DNA of 64,000 bases, taken from NCBI GenBank assembly GCA_965226825.1, contig CBDDED010000003.1, positions 310,001 to 374,000 of the forward strand, in the 5' to 3' direction. Position numbers and translations under genes: made by a program. Of this stretch, positions 50,947-59,447 are shown piece by piece. This DNA comes from Io17-Chloro-G2 sp965226825. GTDB taxonomy: Bacteria; Chloroflexota; Dehalococcoidia; Lucifugimonadales; UBA3495. Every line of letters starts with the position of its first letter. Position 1 is the first letter of the stretch. Under the pieces are notes generated by a model. That model was not told where the DNA came from. It ran no database searches and was given only the letters and a program-made list of their open reading frames with translations.

Positions 50947-51672
50947 ATGACCAGCACATTGATATTGCCCAAAGCGCGATTGGTGGAACGAAGGGACGTA
51001 ACCGAAGACCTGATTGTCATCAAGCTTGAACCCGAGCGCCAACCCTACACTTTCAAACCGGGGCAGTACTGTACCCTGGGGCTTAACGGCGTCGAAAGGG
51101 CCTATTCTATAGTTTCTGCTCCACACGAGGGATTCCTGGAGATCTTTGTGGAATTGGTCCCCGAAGGCGGGCTTACCCCGTTGATGTGGGATATGAAGCT
51201 GGGCGACGAGATGTCCCTTAGACCAACGGCCAAGGGACTCTTTACGCTGGACCGCCGCCGCCGCCACCATTTCATGCTGGCTACGGTGACCGGCGTGGCT
51301 CCATACATCAGCATGGTCCGAAGTTATGCGAATAATCCGGAGCCCGGGCATAAGTTTTACGTGTTGATGGGCGCGAGCTACGACGATGAATTCACCTACG
51401 ACCATGAGTTGCAAGAGCTTTCGCAACGCTTCCCCGACGCGATTTACTTTGTCCCCACGGTCAGCCGTCCCAATGAAGACCGAAATGCCGCCTGGACCGG
51501 GGTCAAGGGCAGGGTCAACACAATCGCCGAGGGATACCTGCAGCATTTCGACCTGCCTCAAGAAAGCACCATGGTGTACGCCTGCGGCCATCCCGGCATG
51601 ATCGAGGACGCTCGAGAAAAGGTGTCTACCAAGGGTTGGAAGTTCAAAGAAGAGCGTTTCTGGAAAGAATAG
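50947..51672 (+). CDS. Ferredoxin-NADP+ reductase family flavoprotein
   Basis: A 241-residue FAD/NAD(P)H oxidoreductase. FAD motif RAYSIVSAP, flavin contact PGQYCTLGL, nucleotide motif TVTGVAPYISMVR and the C-terminal YACGHPGMIEDAR. It lacks a [2Fe-2S] domain, so it is FNR-like rather than a full dioxygenase reductase. Placed 260 bp after the nuoEFG-like trio on the same strand, it could exchange electrons with that complex (NADH, ferredoxin or NADPH). That link is inferred from neighbourhood only. Confidence 0.9.
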   Translation: MTSTLILPKARLVERRDVTEDLIVIKLEPERQPYTFKPGQYCTLGLNGVERAYSIVSAPHEGFLEIFVELVPEGGLTPLMWDMKLGDEMSLRPTAKGLFTLDRRRRHHFMLATVTGVAPYISMVRSYANNPEPGHKFYVLMGASYDDEFTYDHELQELSQRFPDAIYFVPTVSRPNEDRNAAWTGVKGRVNTIAEGYLQHFDLPQESTMVYACGHPGMIEDAREKVSTKGWKFKEERFWKE

Positions 51673-51796
51673 TCCCCGGACTGATTTGATTTGACGCCCG
51701 CGCCCCGCTGCCTCAGCTTCCCGCGGGCGGGTGGTTCCCCCGGAAGGGGTTGCGGGATTAAAATTGCCGGAGCGACTCTCTTGTGGCGGGTGGTAC

Positions 51797-54559
51797 GTGA
51801 CGCCGATCCGGCGGCAATATCTGAAAGTTAAGCGCTCCTACCCCGATGCTATCGTGCTCTTCCGTCTGGGGGATTTTTACGAGACCTTTGACGACGACGC
51901 CCGGCTTGCCTCTCAGGAACTTGAGATAACCCTCACCTCCCGCAGCATGGGCAAAAACCTGAAGGTCCCAATGGCAGGGGTTCCCGCCCATGCCATGGAA
52001 GGCTACCTGGCCCGGCTTATAAAGCGGGGGCACAAGGTAGCCATCTGCGAACAACTCTCCGATCCATCCTCCTCCAAAGGCCTGGTCGACCGGGATGTGG
52101 TCCGGGTGGTCACCCCCGGCACGGTGTTTGAGGCTGGCCTCCTGGACCAGAAGTCCAATAACTACCTGGCTGCGGTGATCGAGACCGATACAGTGGCCGG
52201 CCTGGCCTACGTTGACGTCAGCACCGGGGAGTTTCGCGCCACCCAGCTTGATCTCGAGGCCGTGATTCCGGAACTGGAGCGGATCAGCCCCGCCGAGGTT
52301 TTGACTCCCGGACCGGACCGGCAATTCAAACAAATTGGCGATTCCGATGGGAGCCACCCGCGGACCGCCCCACAACAGGCAGGCGGCTCTTACGTCCACA
52401 CGCCGATCGCGCCATCCTCTTTTGGCCTGGACCAGGGAACCCGGAGCCTGTTGGACCTCTACGGAATTCTCTCGCTGGAGTCTTTGGGCTGCCAGGACAA
52501 ACCCCTCCTGGTGCAGGCGGCCGGCGCAATCATCTCCTACCTTGCCCAGACTCAGAAGAGCGGCGGGTTGGCGTTGTCCCCCCTTGGGGTTTATTCCACT
52601 GAGAATTTTATGGTGTTGGACGCCCAGACCCGCACCAACCTGGAACTATTCCAGGCAGGGCGTTTCGGCAGCGGGGGACGGTCCCTGCTGTCCATCCTAG
52701 ATCAAACGCAGACACCTATGGGGGGCCGGTTGATGCGCAGCTGGCTGGGCCAACCGCTGCTGGAGGTCGGGCCCTTGGAGCAGCGTTTGAACGCCGTGGA
52801 GTTCTTTTTTCAGGACGGGGTGCGCCGGGCCGAAACCTTGGCCATTTTGCGCCGGATTCCAGACTTGGAGCGAATACTGAGCCGGGTCAAAATGGGCACG
52901 GTGATGCCGCGGGAACTGGTGGCCATGGGCCGCGGGCTGGAAGGAACTGCTGAGCTTGCAACCCTCTTGGCAGCCTCCGTAGGCGGAATTGATCCGGTGG
53001 CGTACCACGAAGGATACGGGGGCCCCGCCGGGCCCGCCGGGGATGGCTCGTCTGACTCTCTCGAAGAACATGGTGAGACCACGCCAGAGCCGGGCCGGTC
53101 ACAAAGCCTCGGAGACCCTGTGGCCTGGCTCCGCCGCATGTTGGTCCCGCTGCCGGACGTTGCCGCACTTATCCGGCAGGCCATCGCTGACGAGCCTGCC
53201 GGGATGCCAGGCGAGGGCAACGTGATCCGGCAGGGATTTGCTCCGGAACTGGATGAGCTTAAAGCGGCAGCCAGCGACGCCCGGGGCTTCATTGCTGGGT
53301 TGGAGCAACAAGAACGGGAACGCACCGGCATCCGGAACCTCAAGGTTGGTTACAACCAGGTCTTTGGCTACTACATCGAAATCAGCAGGGCCAACGCCGC
53401 CCAGGCGCCCGAGGACTACATCCGCCGTCAAACTCTGGCAAACGCCGAACGGTTTGTAGTCCCAAAGCTCAAGGAGTACGAATCGTTGGCCCTCAGCGCC
53501 AGGGAGCGGATAGAGGAAACCGAACGGGCCGTCTTTCGGCGTGTCTGCGCCCAGATCGGAGAATCGTCCAGGGGTATCGGCGTCCTGGCCCAAGCGGTGT
53601 CTCAAGTGGACGTTTTCGCCGCCTTGGCCCAGGTGGCGGCGGACAATGGGTACGTCCGCCCAAGCCTGGATATGGGGGACGTTATATCGATTGACGACGG
53701 CCGGCACCCGGTGGTGGAACAGGTGCTGGACCCTGGCGCTTATGTGTCGAACGACATCCATTTGGACGTGAGTGAATACCCCATCGTCGTGCTGACCGGG
53801 CCGAACATGGCGGGCAAGTCCACCTTCATACGCCAGGCGGCGATTATCACCCTGATGGCCCAGGTGGGCAGTTTCGTGCCGGCGACGCGGGCGTCGATCG
53901 GCCTGGTGGACCGGATTTTCACCCGGGTCGGGCTCCAGGACGACCTGGGTTCTGGGCAATCGACTTTCATGGTTGAAATGGTGGAAACCGCCGCGATCCT
54001 GAACCAGGCCACGCCCAAGTCCCTGGTCATCCTGGACGAAATGGGCCGGGGGACCAGCACCTACGATGGTATGTCCATAGCCCGGTCGGTAATCGAACAC
54101 CTCCACAACGACCCCAGGCTGGGGTGCAAGACCCTTTTCGCAACCCACTACCACGAGTTGACCGAGCTGGCCAATATCCTGCCCGGAGTCCGCAACTTCT
54201 CGGTGGCGGTGACCGAAGAGAACGGCGACGTGGTGTTTTTGCACCGCATTGTCCCCGGAGGCGCCGACAAGAGCTACGGGGTGCACGTGGCCCGCCTCGC
54301 CGGCCTGCCCAAAGGAGTCATCAGCCGTGCCTGGGAAGTTTTAGAAGATTTGGAGCGGGAAGGGCGCGGTTCCCAGCGGTCCAAGGCAGGCAATTCCCGC
54401 GGCGCCAAAAAGGCTCGGTCGCAGCAGATAAGCCTGTTTCAGCAAGAGGAAAACCCGGTCGTGGATGAGGTGCGCCGGTTGGACATCGCCAACCTGACAC
54501 CCCTCGAGGCGATAAACAAATTGTACCAACTTCAAGAGCAGGCCAAAGCGGATGGGTAG
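51797..54559 (+). CDS. mutS: DNA mismatch repair protein MutS
   Basis: About 920 residues. The mismatch-binding domain has FRLGDFYETFDDDA, in which the Phe-x-Glu motif that stacks on the mismatch appears as FYET. Connector, lever and clamp domains follow, then the ATPase with Walker A TGPNMAGKSTFIRQ (about residue 666), Walker B LVILDEMGRGTSTYDG and the helix-turn-helix THYHEL region. Two low-complexity insertions are unusual: one near DSDGSHPRTAPQQAGG and a Gly/Pro/Ser/Glu linker near GGPAGPAGDGSSDSLEE. Start set at the GTG of MTPIRRQYLKVK; a longer in-frame GTG at 51731 lacks family similarity. Confidence 0.96.
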   Translation: MTPIRRQYLKVKRSYPDAIVLFRLGDFYETFDDDARLASQELEITLTSRSMGKNLKVPMAGVPAHAMEGYLARLIKRGHKVAICEQLSDPSSSKGLVDRDVVRVVTPGTVFEAGLLDQKSNNYLAAVIETDTVAGLAYVDVSTGEFRATQLDLEAVIPELERISPAEVLTPGPDRQFKQIGDSDGSHPRTAPQQAGGSYVHTPIAPSSFGLDQGTRSLLDLYGILSLESLGCQDKPLLVQAAGAIISYLAQTQKSGGLALSPLGVYSTENFMVLDAQTRTNLELFQAGRFGSGGRSLLSILDQTQTPMGGRLMRSWLGQPLLEVGPLEQRLNAVEFFFQDGVRRAETLAILRRIPDLERILSRVKMGTVMPRELVAMGRGLEGTAELATLLAASVGGIDPVAYHEGYGGPAGPAGDGSSDSLEEHGETTPEPGRSQSLGDPVAWLRRMLVPLPDVAALIRQAIADEPAGMPGEGNVIRQGFAPELDELKAAASDARGFIAGLEQQERERTGIRNLKVGYNQVFGYYIEISRANAAQAPEDYIRRQTLANAERFVVPKLKEYESLALSARERIEETERAVFRRVCAQIGESSRGIGVLAQAVSQVDVFAALAQVAADNGYVRPSLDMGDVISIDDGRHPVVEQVLDPGAYVSNDIHLDVSEYPIVVLTGPNMAGKSTFIRQAAIITLMAQVGSFVPATRASIGLVDRIFTRVGLQDDLGSGQSTFMVEMVETAAILNQATPKSLVILDEMGRGTSTYDGMSIARSVIEHLHNDPRLGCKTLFATHYHELTELANILPGVRNFSVAVTEENGDVVFLHRIVPGGADKSYGVHVARLAGLPKGVISRAWEVLEDLEREGRGSQRSKAGNSRGAKKARSQQISLFQQEENPVVDEVRRLDIANLTPLEAINKLYQLQEQAKADG

Positions 54560-54671
54560 CGCGTTACGCGCCAAACCATGTCGCATGGTCGCTGGGTAAA
54601 CGGTATCTGTCTGCGGTGTAAGCCGCACACGGCGGTGTGTTATACAGGGTAGGTTATACAAGGAGGGAGCT

Positions 54672-55031
54672 ATGAACGAGACAGTCACTCTTTATTGGTG
54701 GCGCAATTGATCCTCCTGCCGTAAGGTGAGGGAGTTGCTCTCACAAAAAGGCCTGGAAGTGGAGGAGCGCGACTTTTTCCGGGATCCCATGAGCCCTGAA
54801 GAGATCCGGGAATTGGCCGGCGCCCGAAGCCTGAGCGAACTGTTCGCCTGGCGCAGTCCCAGCCTGAAAAAACTGGGCTTGGCGGGGGAGGATTTATCCG
54901 AAGACCGGATGCTGGAGTTGATGCAGCAGGAACCTCGGTTGATTCGGCGTCCGATCATTCGCATGGGCGGTAACCTGTTGATCGGCGGCAGCGTCAAGGC
55001 CGTTGAGGCGGCGTTGGATGCGGCAGGCTGA
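54672..55031 (+). CDS. ArsC/Spx-family selenoprotein, in-frame UGA = Sec13
   Basis: A 119-residue thioredoxin-fold protein of the ArsC/Spx/YffB group. ATG with a strong AAGGAGGGAGCT begins MNETVTLYWWRN, then TGA (54708-54710), then the same frame continues SSCRKVRELLSQKGLEVEERDFF to the end. The TGA falls on the first position of the family CxxC (here Sec-Ser-Ser-Cys16). The C-terminal LIRRPIIRMGGNLLIGG carries the conserved Arg-Pro. Without read-through the gene would be only 12 codons, or would start at an internal GTG without its active site. Likely thiol/selenol oxidoreductase or arsenate-reductase-like. It sits between mutS and mutL. Confidence 0.9.
54726..54744 (+). promoter_or_regulatory. 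Putative bacterial SECIS hairpin of the ArsC/Spx-like gene
   Basis: GTGAGGG-AGTTG-CTCTCAC: a 7-bp stem (one G-U) and 5-nt loop with G at its second position. The loop starts 22 nt after the UGA, the same distance as in the CoA-binding gene. Confidence 0.72.
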
Positions 55032-55108
55032 TCGTAGGACGGCCCCGGGTCACCGCCGACTTCGAGCGTCGCTGAGCGGCGGATCCGCATCACAGTAGCA
55101 AAAACGCC

Positions 55109-55154
55109 GGTCATTGGGTAGTGTTACCGTCGCACGGGTTACTATACAATGACC
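55109..55154. other. Long imperfect palindrome between the ArsC-like and HAD genes
   Basis: GGTCATTG (55109-55116) pairs with CAATGACC (55147-55154). Nested inside are TAGT/ACTA and ACCGT/ACGGGT, giving an almost continuous 20-bp hairpin with a 3-nt tip. It may serve as a bidirectional terminator or an operator. No T-run follows. Confidence 0.6.
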
Positions 55155-55222
55155 TGCGGTTTGCTTGTTGTCATTTCCCGTAGGGTGGTAGCCGGTTTGA
55201 CTGAAAGGAATTGGCCCCGTTA

Positions 55223-55660
55223 ATGAAGATATTTTTCGACGTGGATTACACTATTCTGGGCTTGGACGACACCCTGAGACCCGGAACCATGGAAACCCTG
55301 GAACAACTGAAAGAAGAAGGCCACGAAATCTACATATGGTCCGGAATGGGCCAGCGTTGGGAAGTAGTGGAAAAGCATAACCTGACCCCCCTGGTAAGCG
55401 GCGTCTACGAAAAGCCCACTCACCATTTCCACGAGCGCCTTGAAGAACTGGGCGTGCCCTTCGAACCTGAGTTCGTGATCGACGACTACCCCGAGGTGGT
55501 CGCCGCTTTCGGCGGTGTTTGGGTGCCTCCATATTTCTTCAAGCGAAGCTTTGACCAGGAAATGGAGCGCATCTACCGGATAGTCCGGGATTTCATCACC
55601 ACCGGCACCTCTGAAGACCGCCAGTACCGCGCCAAAGGGACCAGAGTACCGCTGTTTTAA
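55223..55660 (+). CDS. HAD-superfamily hydrolase-like protein
   Basis: A 145-residue small HAD-fold protein. Motif I is FFDVDYTIL (nucleophile Asp-x-Asp), motif II is WSGMG and the acidic motif IV region is EFVIDDYPEVV. The C-terminus is basic. It lacks a large cap domain, so it could be a phosphatase of small or macromolecular substrates. Start at ATG (MKIFFDVDY); a TTG four codons upstream is nearer to AAGGAA. It lies between the selenoprotein and mutL, 11 bp before mutL. Confidence 0.82.
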   Translation: MKIFFDVDYTILGLDDTLRPGTMETLEQLKEEGHEIYIWSGMGQRWEVVEKHNLTPLVSGVYEKPTHHFHERLEELGVPFEPEFVIDDYPEVVAAFGGVWVPPYFFKRSFDQEMERIYRIVRDFITTGTSEDRQYRAKGTRVPLF

Positions 55661-55671
55661 AGCCGGGTCGC

Positions 55672-57426
55672 ATGCCCATAAAGGTCCTTCCCCCTGAGCT
55701 AGCCAACAAAATCGCCGCCGGCGAAGTGGTGGAACGTCCGGCGTCCGTGGTCAAAGAGTTGCTTGAAAACTCCCTGGACGCCCTGGCCTCCCAGGTGACG
55801 GTTGAAATTCAGGGGGGAGGCGTCCGGGAGATCCGGGTCACCGATGACGGCCACGGTATCGCCGCGGACCAACTGGAACTGGCCTTTCAGCGCCACGCCA
55901 CCAGCAAGTTGGAAGGCACCGAGCAGTTGGAAGCGGTGGGCACCTTGGGGTTTCGGGGTGAAGCCCTCCCCAGCATCGCCGCGGTGTCCCAGATGACCAT
56001 GACCACCCGCACGGCCGACGCCGATGCCGCCCGCTCGGTGCAATTGGAATGGGGCGCAATCCAGCGTTTGAGTACCCTGGGAGCGGCTGTCGGGACCTCG
56101 GTGAGGGTTGCCGACCTTTTCGGTAATCTGCCCGCCCGCCGCAAATTTCTTAAGTCCAATGCCACCGAAACGGGCCGCGTCCAGGAACTGGTCAGCCGGT
56201 ATGCCCTCGCCTATCCGCAGGTGCGTTTTCTGCTCAACAACGACGGCCGCCGTATATTGCAGACCCCCGGCAGCGGCAATCCCCGGGATGCCCTGGTTGC
56301 TGTGTACGGCGCAGAGGCCGCTGGGCAAATGCTAGAGGTTGTCGGTAAAGACCCCGAGTCGGGATATGAGGTCGAGGGGTTTGTTGGTGCGCCGGGGCTA
56401 AACCGGGCCAACCGCACCCACATGAGCTTCTTCGTCAACCACCGGTGGATACAGAGCCGGATGCTTTCCTTCGCCGTCGAAGAAGCCTACCACGGCTTGT
56501 TGCCCGAGCGGCGATACCCTTTGGCGGTCGTCAACCTGTCAATTCCCTTTGACGGCGTTGACGTAAATTTCCACCCCTCCAAGCGGGAGGTGCGGTTCCA
56601 CCAGGAAGGAAAGGCCTTTTCCACGCTCCAGCGGGCCGTTCGGGCGGTATTGGTGGCCGATTCTCCGGTGCCCCGGATGGGTCCGTCAACGGGGAGCTCC
56701 TGGGGAGGAGCAGCGCCCGCTGCGGCCGGGCCCACCGGCCCATCCTTCTTTCCACCTTCGCCGTTCGGCCGGTCCGGTGATAGGCCCGCGCCTGCCCCGC
56801 CGGCAGGCCAGAATGCCGCGTGGGGCAACCCCGCGCTGCGGCCGGCGGCCCTTTCGCTGAGGGTCGTGGGCCAGGTCAAGCTGACTTATATCGTGGTGGA
56901 AAGCCCGGACGGAATGCTGTTGGTGGACCAGCACGCTGCCCACGAGAGGGTGGTTTTTGACCGGTTGATCCGGGACTGGGAAGGGCGGACTCCCCAGTCG
57001 CAAGCGCTGCTGGACCCGGCGGCGGTGGACTTGACCCCGGCACAAATGGAAATCCTACAAAAAAACGCCGAGATGCTGACCGCCTACGGGTTTATCCTGG
57101 AGCCGTTCGGAGACAACTGCTACGTGGTGCGGGGAGTGCCGGCGGTCCTGGCCGACAAGAGCCCGAGGCCGCCGAACGAAGCGTTGATTGACGTGTTGGA
57201 CATGGTGGGTTTTGAAGGGTTGCTGCGCCGCCAGGATGACGTGGTGGCTGCCTCCATTGCCTGCCACAGTGCCATTCGCGCCGGAAAGTCGCTAACCGAG
57301 GCGGAAATGCAAGCGTTGTTGGAGCAACTGGAAGGCGTCGACAATCCCCACACCTGCCCCCACGGCCGACCGACCATGGTTCACTTCAGTTCCTACCAGA
57401 TGGAAAGGGAATTCGGCCGACGCTAG
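55672..57426 (+). CDS. mutL: DNA mismatch repair protein MutL
   Basis: A 584-residue GHKL ATPase partner of MutS. The N-terminal motifs are ELANKIAAGEVVERPASVVKELLENSLDA-type (seen as IAAGEVVERPASVVKELL), VTDDGHGI, ATSKL and TLGFRGEALPSI. A Pro/Gly-rich linker (about 340-395) leads to the C-terminal dimerisation domain with VDQHAAHERV. The endonuclease motif DQHAxxERxxxE is only partly kept (DQHAAHERVVFDR) and the later ACHSAIRAGKSL and PHGRP zinc-site motifs are present, so nuclease activity is possible. mutS and mutL are separated by two small genes. Confidence 0.96.
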   Translation: MPIKVLPPELANKIAAGEVVERPASVVKELLENSLDALASQVTVEIQGGGVREIRVTDDGHGIAADQLELAFQRHATSKLEGTEQLEAVGTLGFRGEALPSIAAVSQMTMTTRTADADAARSVQLEWGAIQRLSTLGAAVGTSVRVADLFGNLPARRKFLKSNATETGRVQELVSRYALAYPQVRFLLNNDGRRILQTPGSGNPRDALVAVYGAEAAGQMLEVVGKDPESGYEVEGFVGAPGLNRANRTHMSFFVNHRWIQSRMLSFAVEEAYHGLLPERRYPLAVVNLSIPFDGVDVNFHPSKREVRFHQEGKAFSTLQRAVRAVLVADSPVPRMGPSTGSSWGGAAPAAAGPTGPSFFPPSPFGRSGDRPAPAPPAGQNAAWGNPALRPAALSLRVVGQVKLTYIVVESPDGMLLVDQHAAHERVVFDRLIRDWEGRTPQSQALLDPAAVDLTPAQMEILQKNAEMLTAYGFILEPFGDNCYVVRGVPAVLADKSPRPPNEALIDVLDMVGFEGLLRRQDDVVAASIACHSAIRAGKSLTEAEMQALLEQLEGVDNPHTCPHGRPTMVHFSSYQMEREFGRR

Positions 57427-57591
57427 CCTGCGGACCCTGCTGGGTGGATTCGTGGACAGCGCCGCGTCCTAGCAACTGCCTGCCGGAATCGCTGCCCTAC
57501 AACCCAACCGCCGTGATGTGCTCCCCGAGGTTTTCCCCGGATAATCGGCCTGGTGGCCTGCTGTTTTTCAGAAGTTGGTTGCGGGTTGAAG

Positions 57592-57792
57592 CTAGCTGGA
57601 GCGGGGGCGGAAGATGGAGTCGTCTCCCGTAAGGTCCTGGCTGCCCGGTTGGGAACGGTCCGTTTTGCTCTGGCCCCAGTGAAAAATGGGTGAAGAAACC
57701 AGGGCCATTGCCGCGGCTCCCAATCCCAACTTGGCCAAAAAGCTTCGGCGGGACTCCGCCGGCAACGGGCTAGGGGAACTCTCTTTTGACAC
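57592..57792 (-). CDS. Very small Tat-signal protein
   Basis: 66 residues. The N-terminus carries a twin-arginine motif (SRRSFLAKLG) and a hydrophobic stretch (LGAAAMALVSSPIF), then a short Ser/Arg/Asp-rich tail. GTG start with AGGAG eight bases upstream, which argues that it is translated. There is almost nothing after the signal, so it may be a signal-anchored micropeptide or the remnant of a longer Tat substrate. Convergent with mutL. Confidence 0.6.
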   Translation of the reverse strand: MSKESSPSPLPAESRRSFLAKLGLGAAAMALVSSPIFHWGQSKTDRSQPGSQDLTGDDSIFRPRSS

Positions 57793-57913
57793 AGGGCGCT
57801 CCTAAGTAAAGATCCACATTCCAAGGTCTGGGCACAATGCACAAGCAGGTGTGCCGACCCGCAGTAAATTTTAACCCAGTCGATAGAAATTGCAACAACG
57901 GCCGGAGGCCGTC

Positions 57914-57999
57914 AGGGTCTTTCGATTATCTTCGAATCCCCCGTCACTCTTGCCGCAACGGGAATCTGGAACCCATTTGGATCCCTACTCCCCGTCATT
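57914..57999. repeat. Left part of a 270-bp repeat copy interrupted by IS110
   Basis: Begins AGGGTCTTTCGATT and matches the reverse complement of 30164 down to about 30080 (TCATCGAATTCCCCGTCACTC-like region), then stops at CCCGTCATT where the IS110 begins. The matching remainder resumes at 59448. Confidence 0.85.
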
Positions 58000-58017
58000 A
58001 CTATGAAAATAGCGTGT

Positions 58018-59232
58018 TCAGGCTGGTTGTAGTGCGACTTGGTGGCCGAGGCGTTCGAGTTGGCGGACATACCGGCGGGTGGCGGCGGCGCCTTGGCGTT
58101 GTTCGAAGTACTGTTGGCCCAGGTCTAAGAAGGGCTTTCCGGTCTTGATGACCTGGTAGAGGATGACGGCGATGGAGTGGGCTACTGCCATGGCCGCCCG
58201 GTTGGCCCCGATGCGCCGGGCGAGGCGCTGGTACTGGGCCCCCAGATAGGTCTTGGTCCGTCCCGCCGCCTTGGCCGCCTCCACCAAGGCCGGCTTCAGC
58301 CAGTTGTTCCCCTTTGTCGTGGGGGCCCGCTTATGCTTCTCCGCGCTCCGGTTGTTCCCTGGACACACCCCGGCCCAGGAAGCCAGGTGACCCGCACTGG
58401 GAAACCGGCTCATGTCCGTGCCCATCTCCGCCACGATGACCTCGGCGGTGCGCCGCCCCACCCCCGGAATGGCGTCCACCGCCGCCACCGTCTCCTCAAA
58501 AGGGTCCACCCGCTGGGCCACCTCTTCGCTCAGAGCATCGATTTCCTCGTCCAGGAAACTGAAGTGGCGTAGCAAGCGGCTCAGCAGGTAGCGTTGATGC
58601 GGACCCATTACGCCCCGCAGCGCCTCCTCCAGTTCGCCAATCTTATCCCGGAGCTTCCCCTGGGCCAGGTCGGCCAATGCCTTGGGGTCTTCCTCCCCCT
58701 GCGCCAGCGATGCCAGCATGGCCCGTCCCGATACCCCCAGCACGTTGGAGGCCACCGATCCCAGCTTGATATTGGCCCCCTCCAGCACCTGTTGAATCCG
58801 GTTCGCCGCCCGGGTGCGCTCCTGGATCAGACTCCGCCGGTAGCGGGTCAGCTCCCGCAGTTCCCGCTGGGGCCGGTCCGGGATGAAGCTGGGCCGTAAC
58901 AGACCGTGACGCAGCAGATCGGCGATCCACTCGGCATCTTTCACGTCGGTCTTGCGCCCCGGCACCGCCTTCATGTGGTGTGCGTTGACCACCCAGACGG
59001 TGAAGTCCGCCTCCAACAGGTTGTAGACCGGCTTCCAGTAGACCCCAGTGCTCTCCATGGCCGCGTGGGTCACCCGGTGGTCCTTGAGCCAGTCGGACAA
59101 TTCCAGAAGGTCTTTGGTCATGGTGCGGAAAGTGCGGACTTCCTGGCCCTCGGGGGTGACGGCGCAAGCCACCACCGACTTCTTGTGCAGGTCCAGGCCG
59201 CAACACCTCTCTATGATGCTGTCCATCTCCAA
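58018..59232 (-). CDS. IS110-family DEDD recombinase (transposase)
   Basis: 404 residues. The N-terminal RuvC-like DEDD domain has Asp14 (GLDLHKKS), Glu60 (AMESTGVYW), Asp96 and Asp99 (KTDVKDAEWIA), all four acidic residues in place. A central coiled region (about 110-240) leads to the C-terminal Tnp20 domain with a HhH-like IPGVGRRTAEVIVAEMG, then FASWAGVCPG-type sequence (seen as HLASWAGVCPGNNRSAEKH) with the candidate catalytic Ser296. Family enzymes excise and insert as circles under RNA guidance. The gene appears intact and probably active or recently active. Confidence 0.95.
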   Translation of the reverse strand: MEMDSIIERCCGLDLHKKSVVACAVTPEGQEVRTFRTMTKDLLELSDWLKDHRVTHAAMESTGVYWKPVYNLLEADFTVWVVNAHHMKAVPGRKTDVKDAEWIADLLRHGLLRPSFIPDRPQRELRELTRYRRSLIQERTRAANRIQQVLEGANIKLGSVASNVLGVSGRAMLASLAQGEEDPKALADLAQGKLRDKIGELEEALRGVMGPHQRYLLSRLLRHFSFLDEEIDALSEEVAQRVDPFEETVAAVDAIPGVGRRTAEVIVAEMGTDMSRFPSAGHLASWAGVCPGNNRSAEKHKRAPTTKGNNWLKPALVEAAKAAGRTKTYLGAQYQRLARRIGANRAAMAVAHSIAVILYQVIKTGKPFLDLGQQYFEQRQGAAATRRYVRQLERLGHQVALQPA

Positions 59233-59259
59233 GCTCCAATTCGAATGCTGCCAGCCGGC

Positions 59260-59440
59260 GGGCGACCTTAAAATTCAAGACGTTACTATTCGTGCTCACC
59301 GCCAACGCGGGGCTACAATCATGGGTGCCTGCAGGTCACCGGGGCAAATTCTCGCACGGGCTCAAGGCGCCAATGACAACCGCCTACTCTGCCAGCCGAC
59401 GCCACCCCATTTTCATCCTCATTCGTGGCCTGGACAAGGC
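59260..59440 (-). ncRNA. Candidate IS110 bridge RNA
   Basis: Located in the noncoding end upstream of the transposase, read on the minus strand. In 5' to 3' order it contains GTCATT (59377-59372) and GCGAGAAT (59355-59348), matching the two sides of the actual insertion target. These are followed by ACCCATG (59326-59320) and ATAGTAA (59289-59283), resembling the element start (TACCATGG) and identical to its other end (CATAGTAAT). Target loop before donor loop is the order described for bridge RNAs. Short stems (GGC/GCC) flank the target words. RNA ends are guesses. Confidence 0.6.
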
Positions 59441-59447
59441 CATGGTA

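Larger units (their letters stand above)
58000..59447 (-). mobile_element. IS110-family insertion sequence inserted in the dispersed repeat
   Basis: About 1.45 kb, no terminal inverted repeats. Removing it rejoins CCCGTCATT with CTCGCCGCAG, exactly the uninterrupted sequence found at 29911-29930 and 702-718. ATT is present at both junctions. The short noncoding end (about 18 bp) follows the transposase stop, and the long noncoding end (about 215 bp) precedes its start, the layout of the IS110 subgroup with an upstream bridge RNA. Confidence 0.9.

Noticed and set aside
54726..55031. GTG at 54726 as start of a shorter protein
   Set aside because: It would discard the active-site strand and CxxC; the ATG at 54672 has an excellent ribosome-binding site and the frame continues through TGA.
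58018..59232. IS110 termini as inverted repeats
   Set aside because: No terminal inverted repeats exist; boundaries were instead deduced from the interrupted repeat copy.
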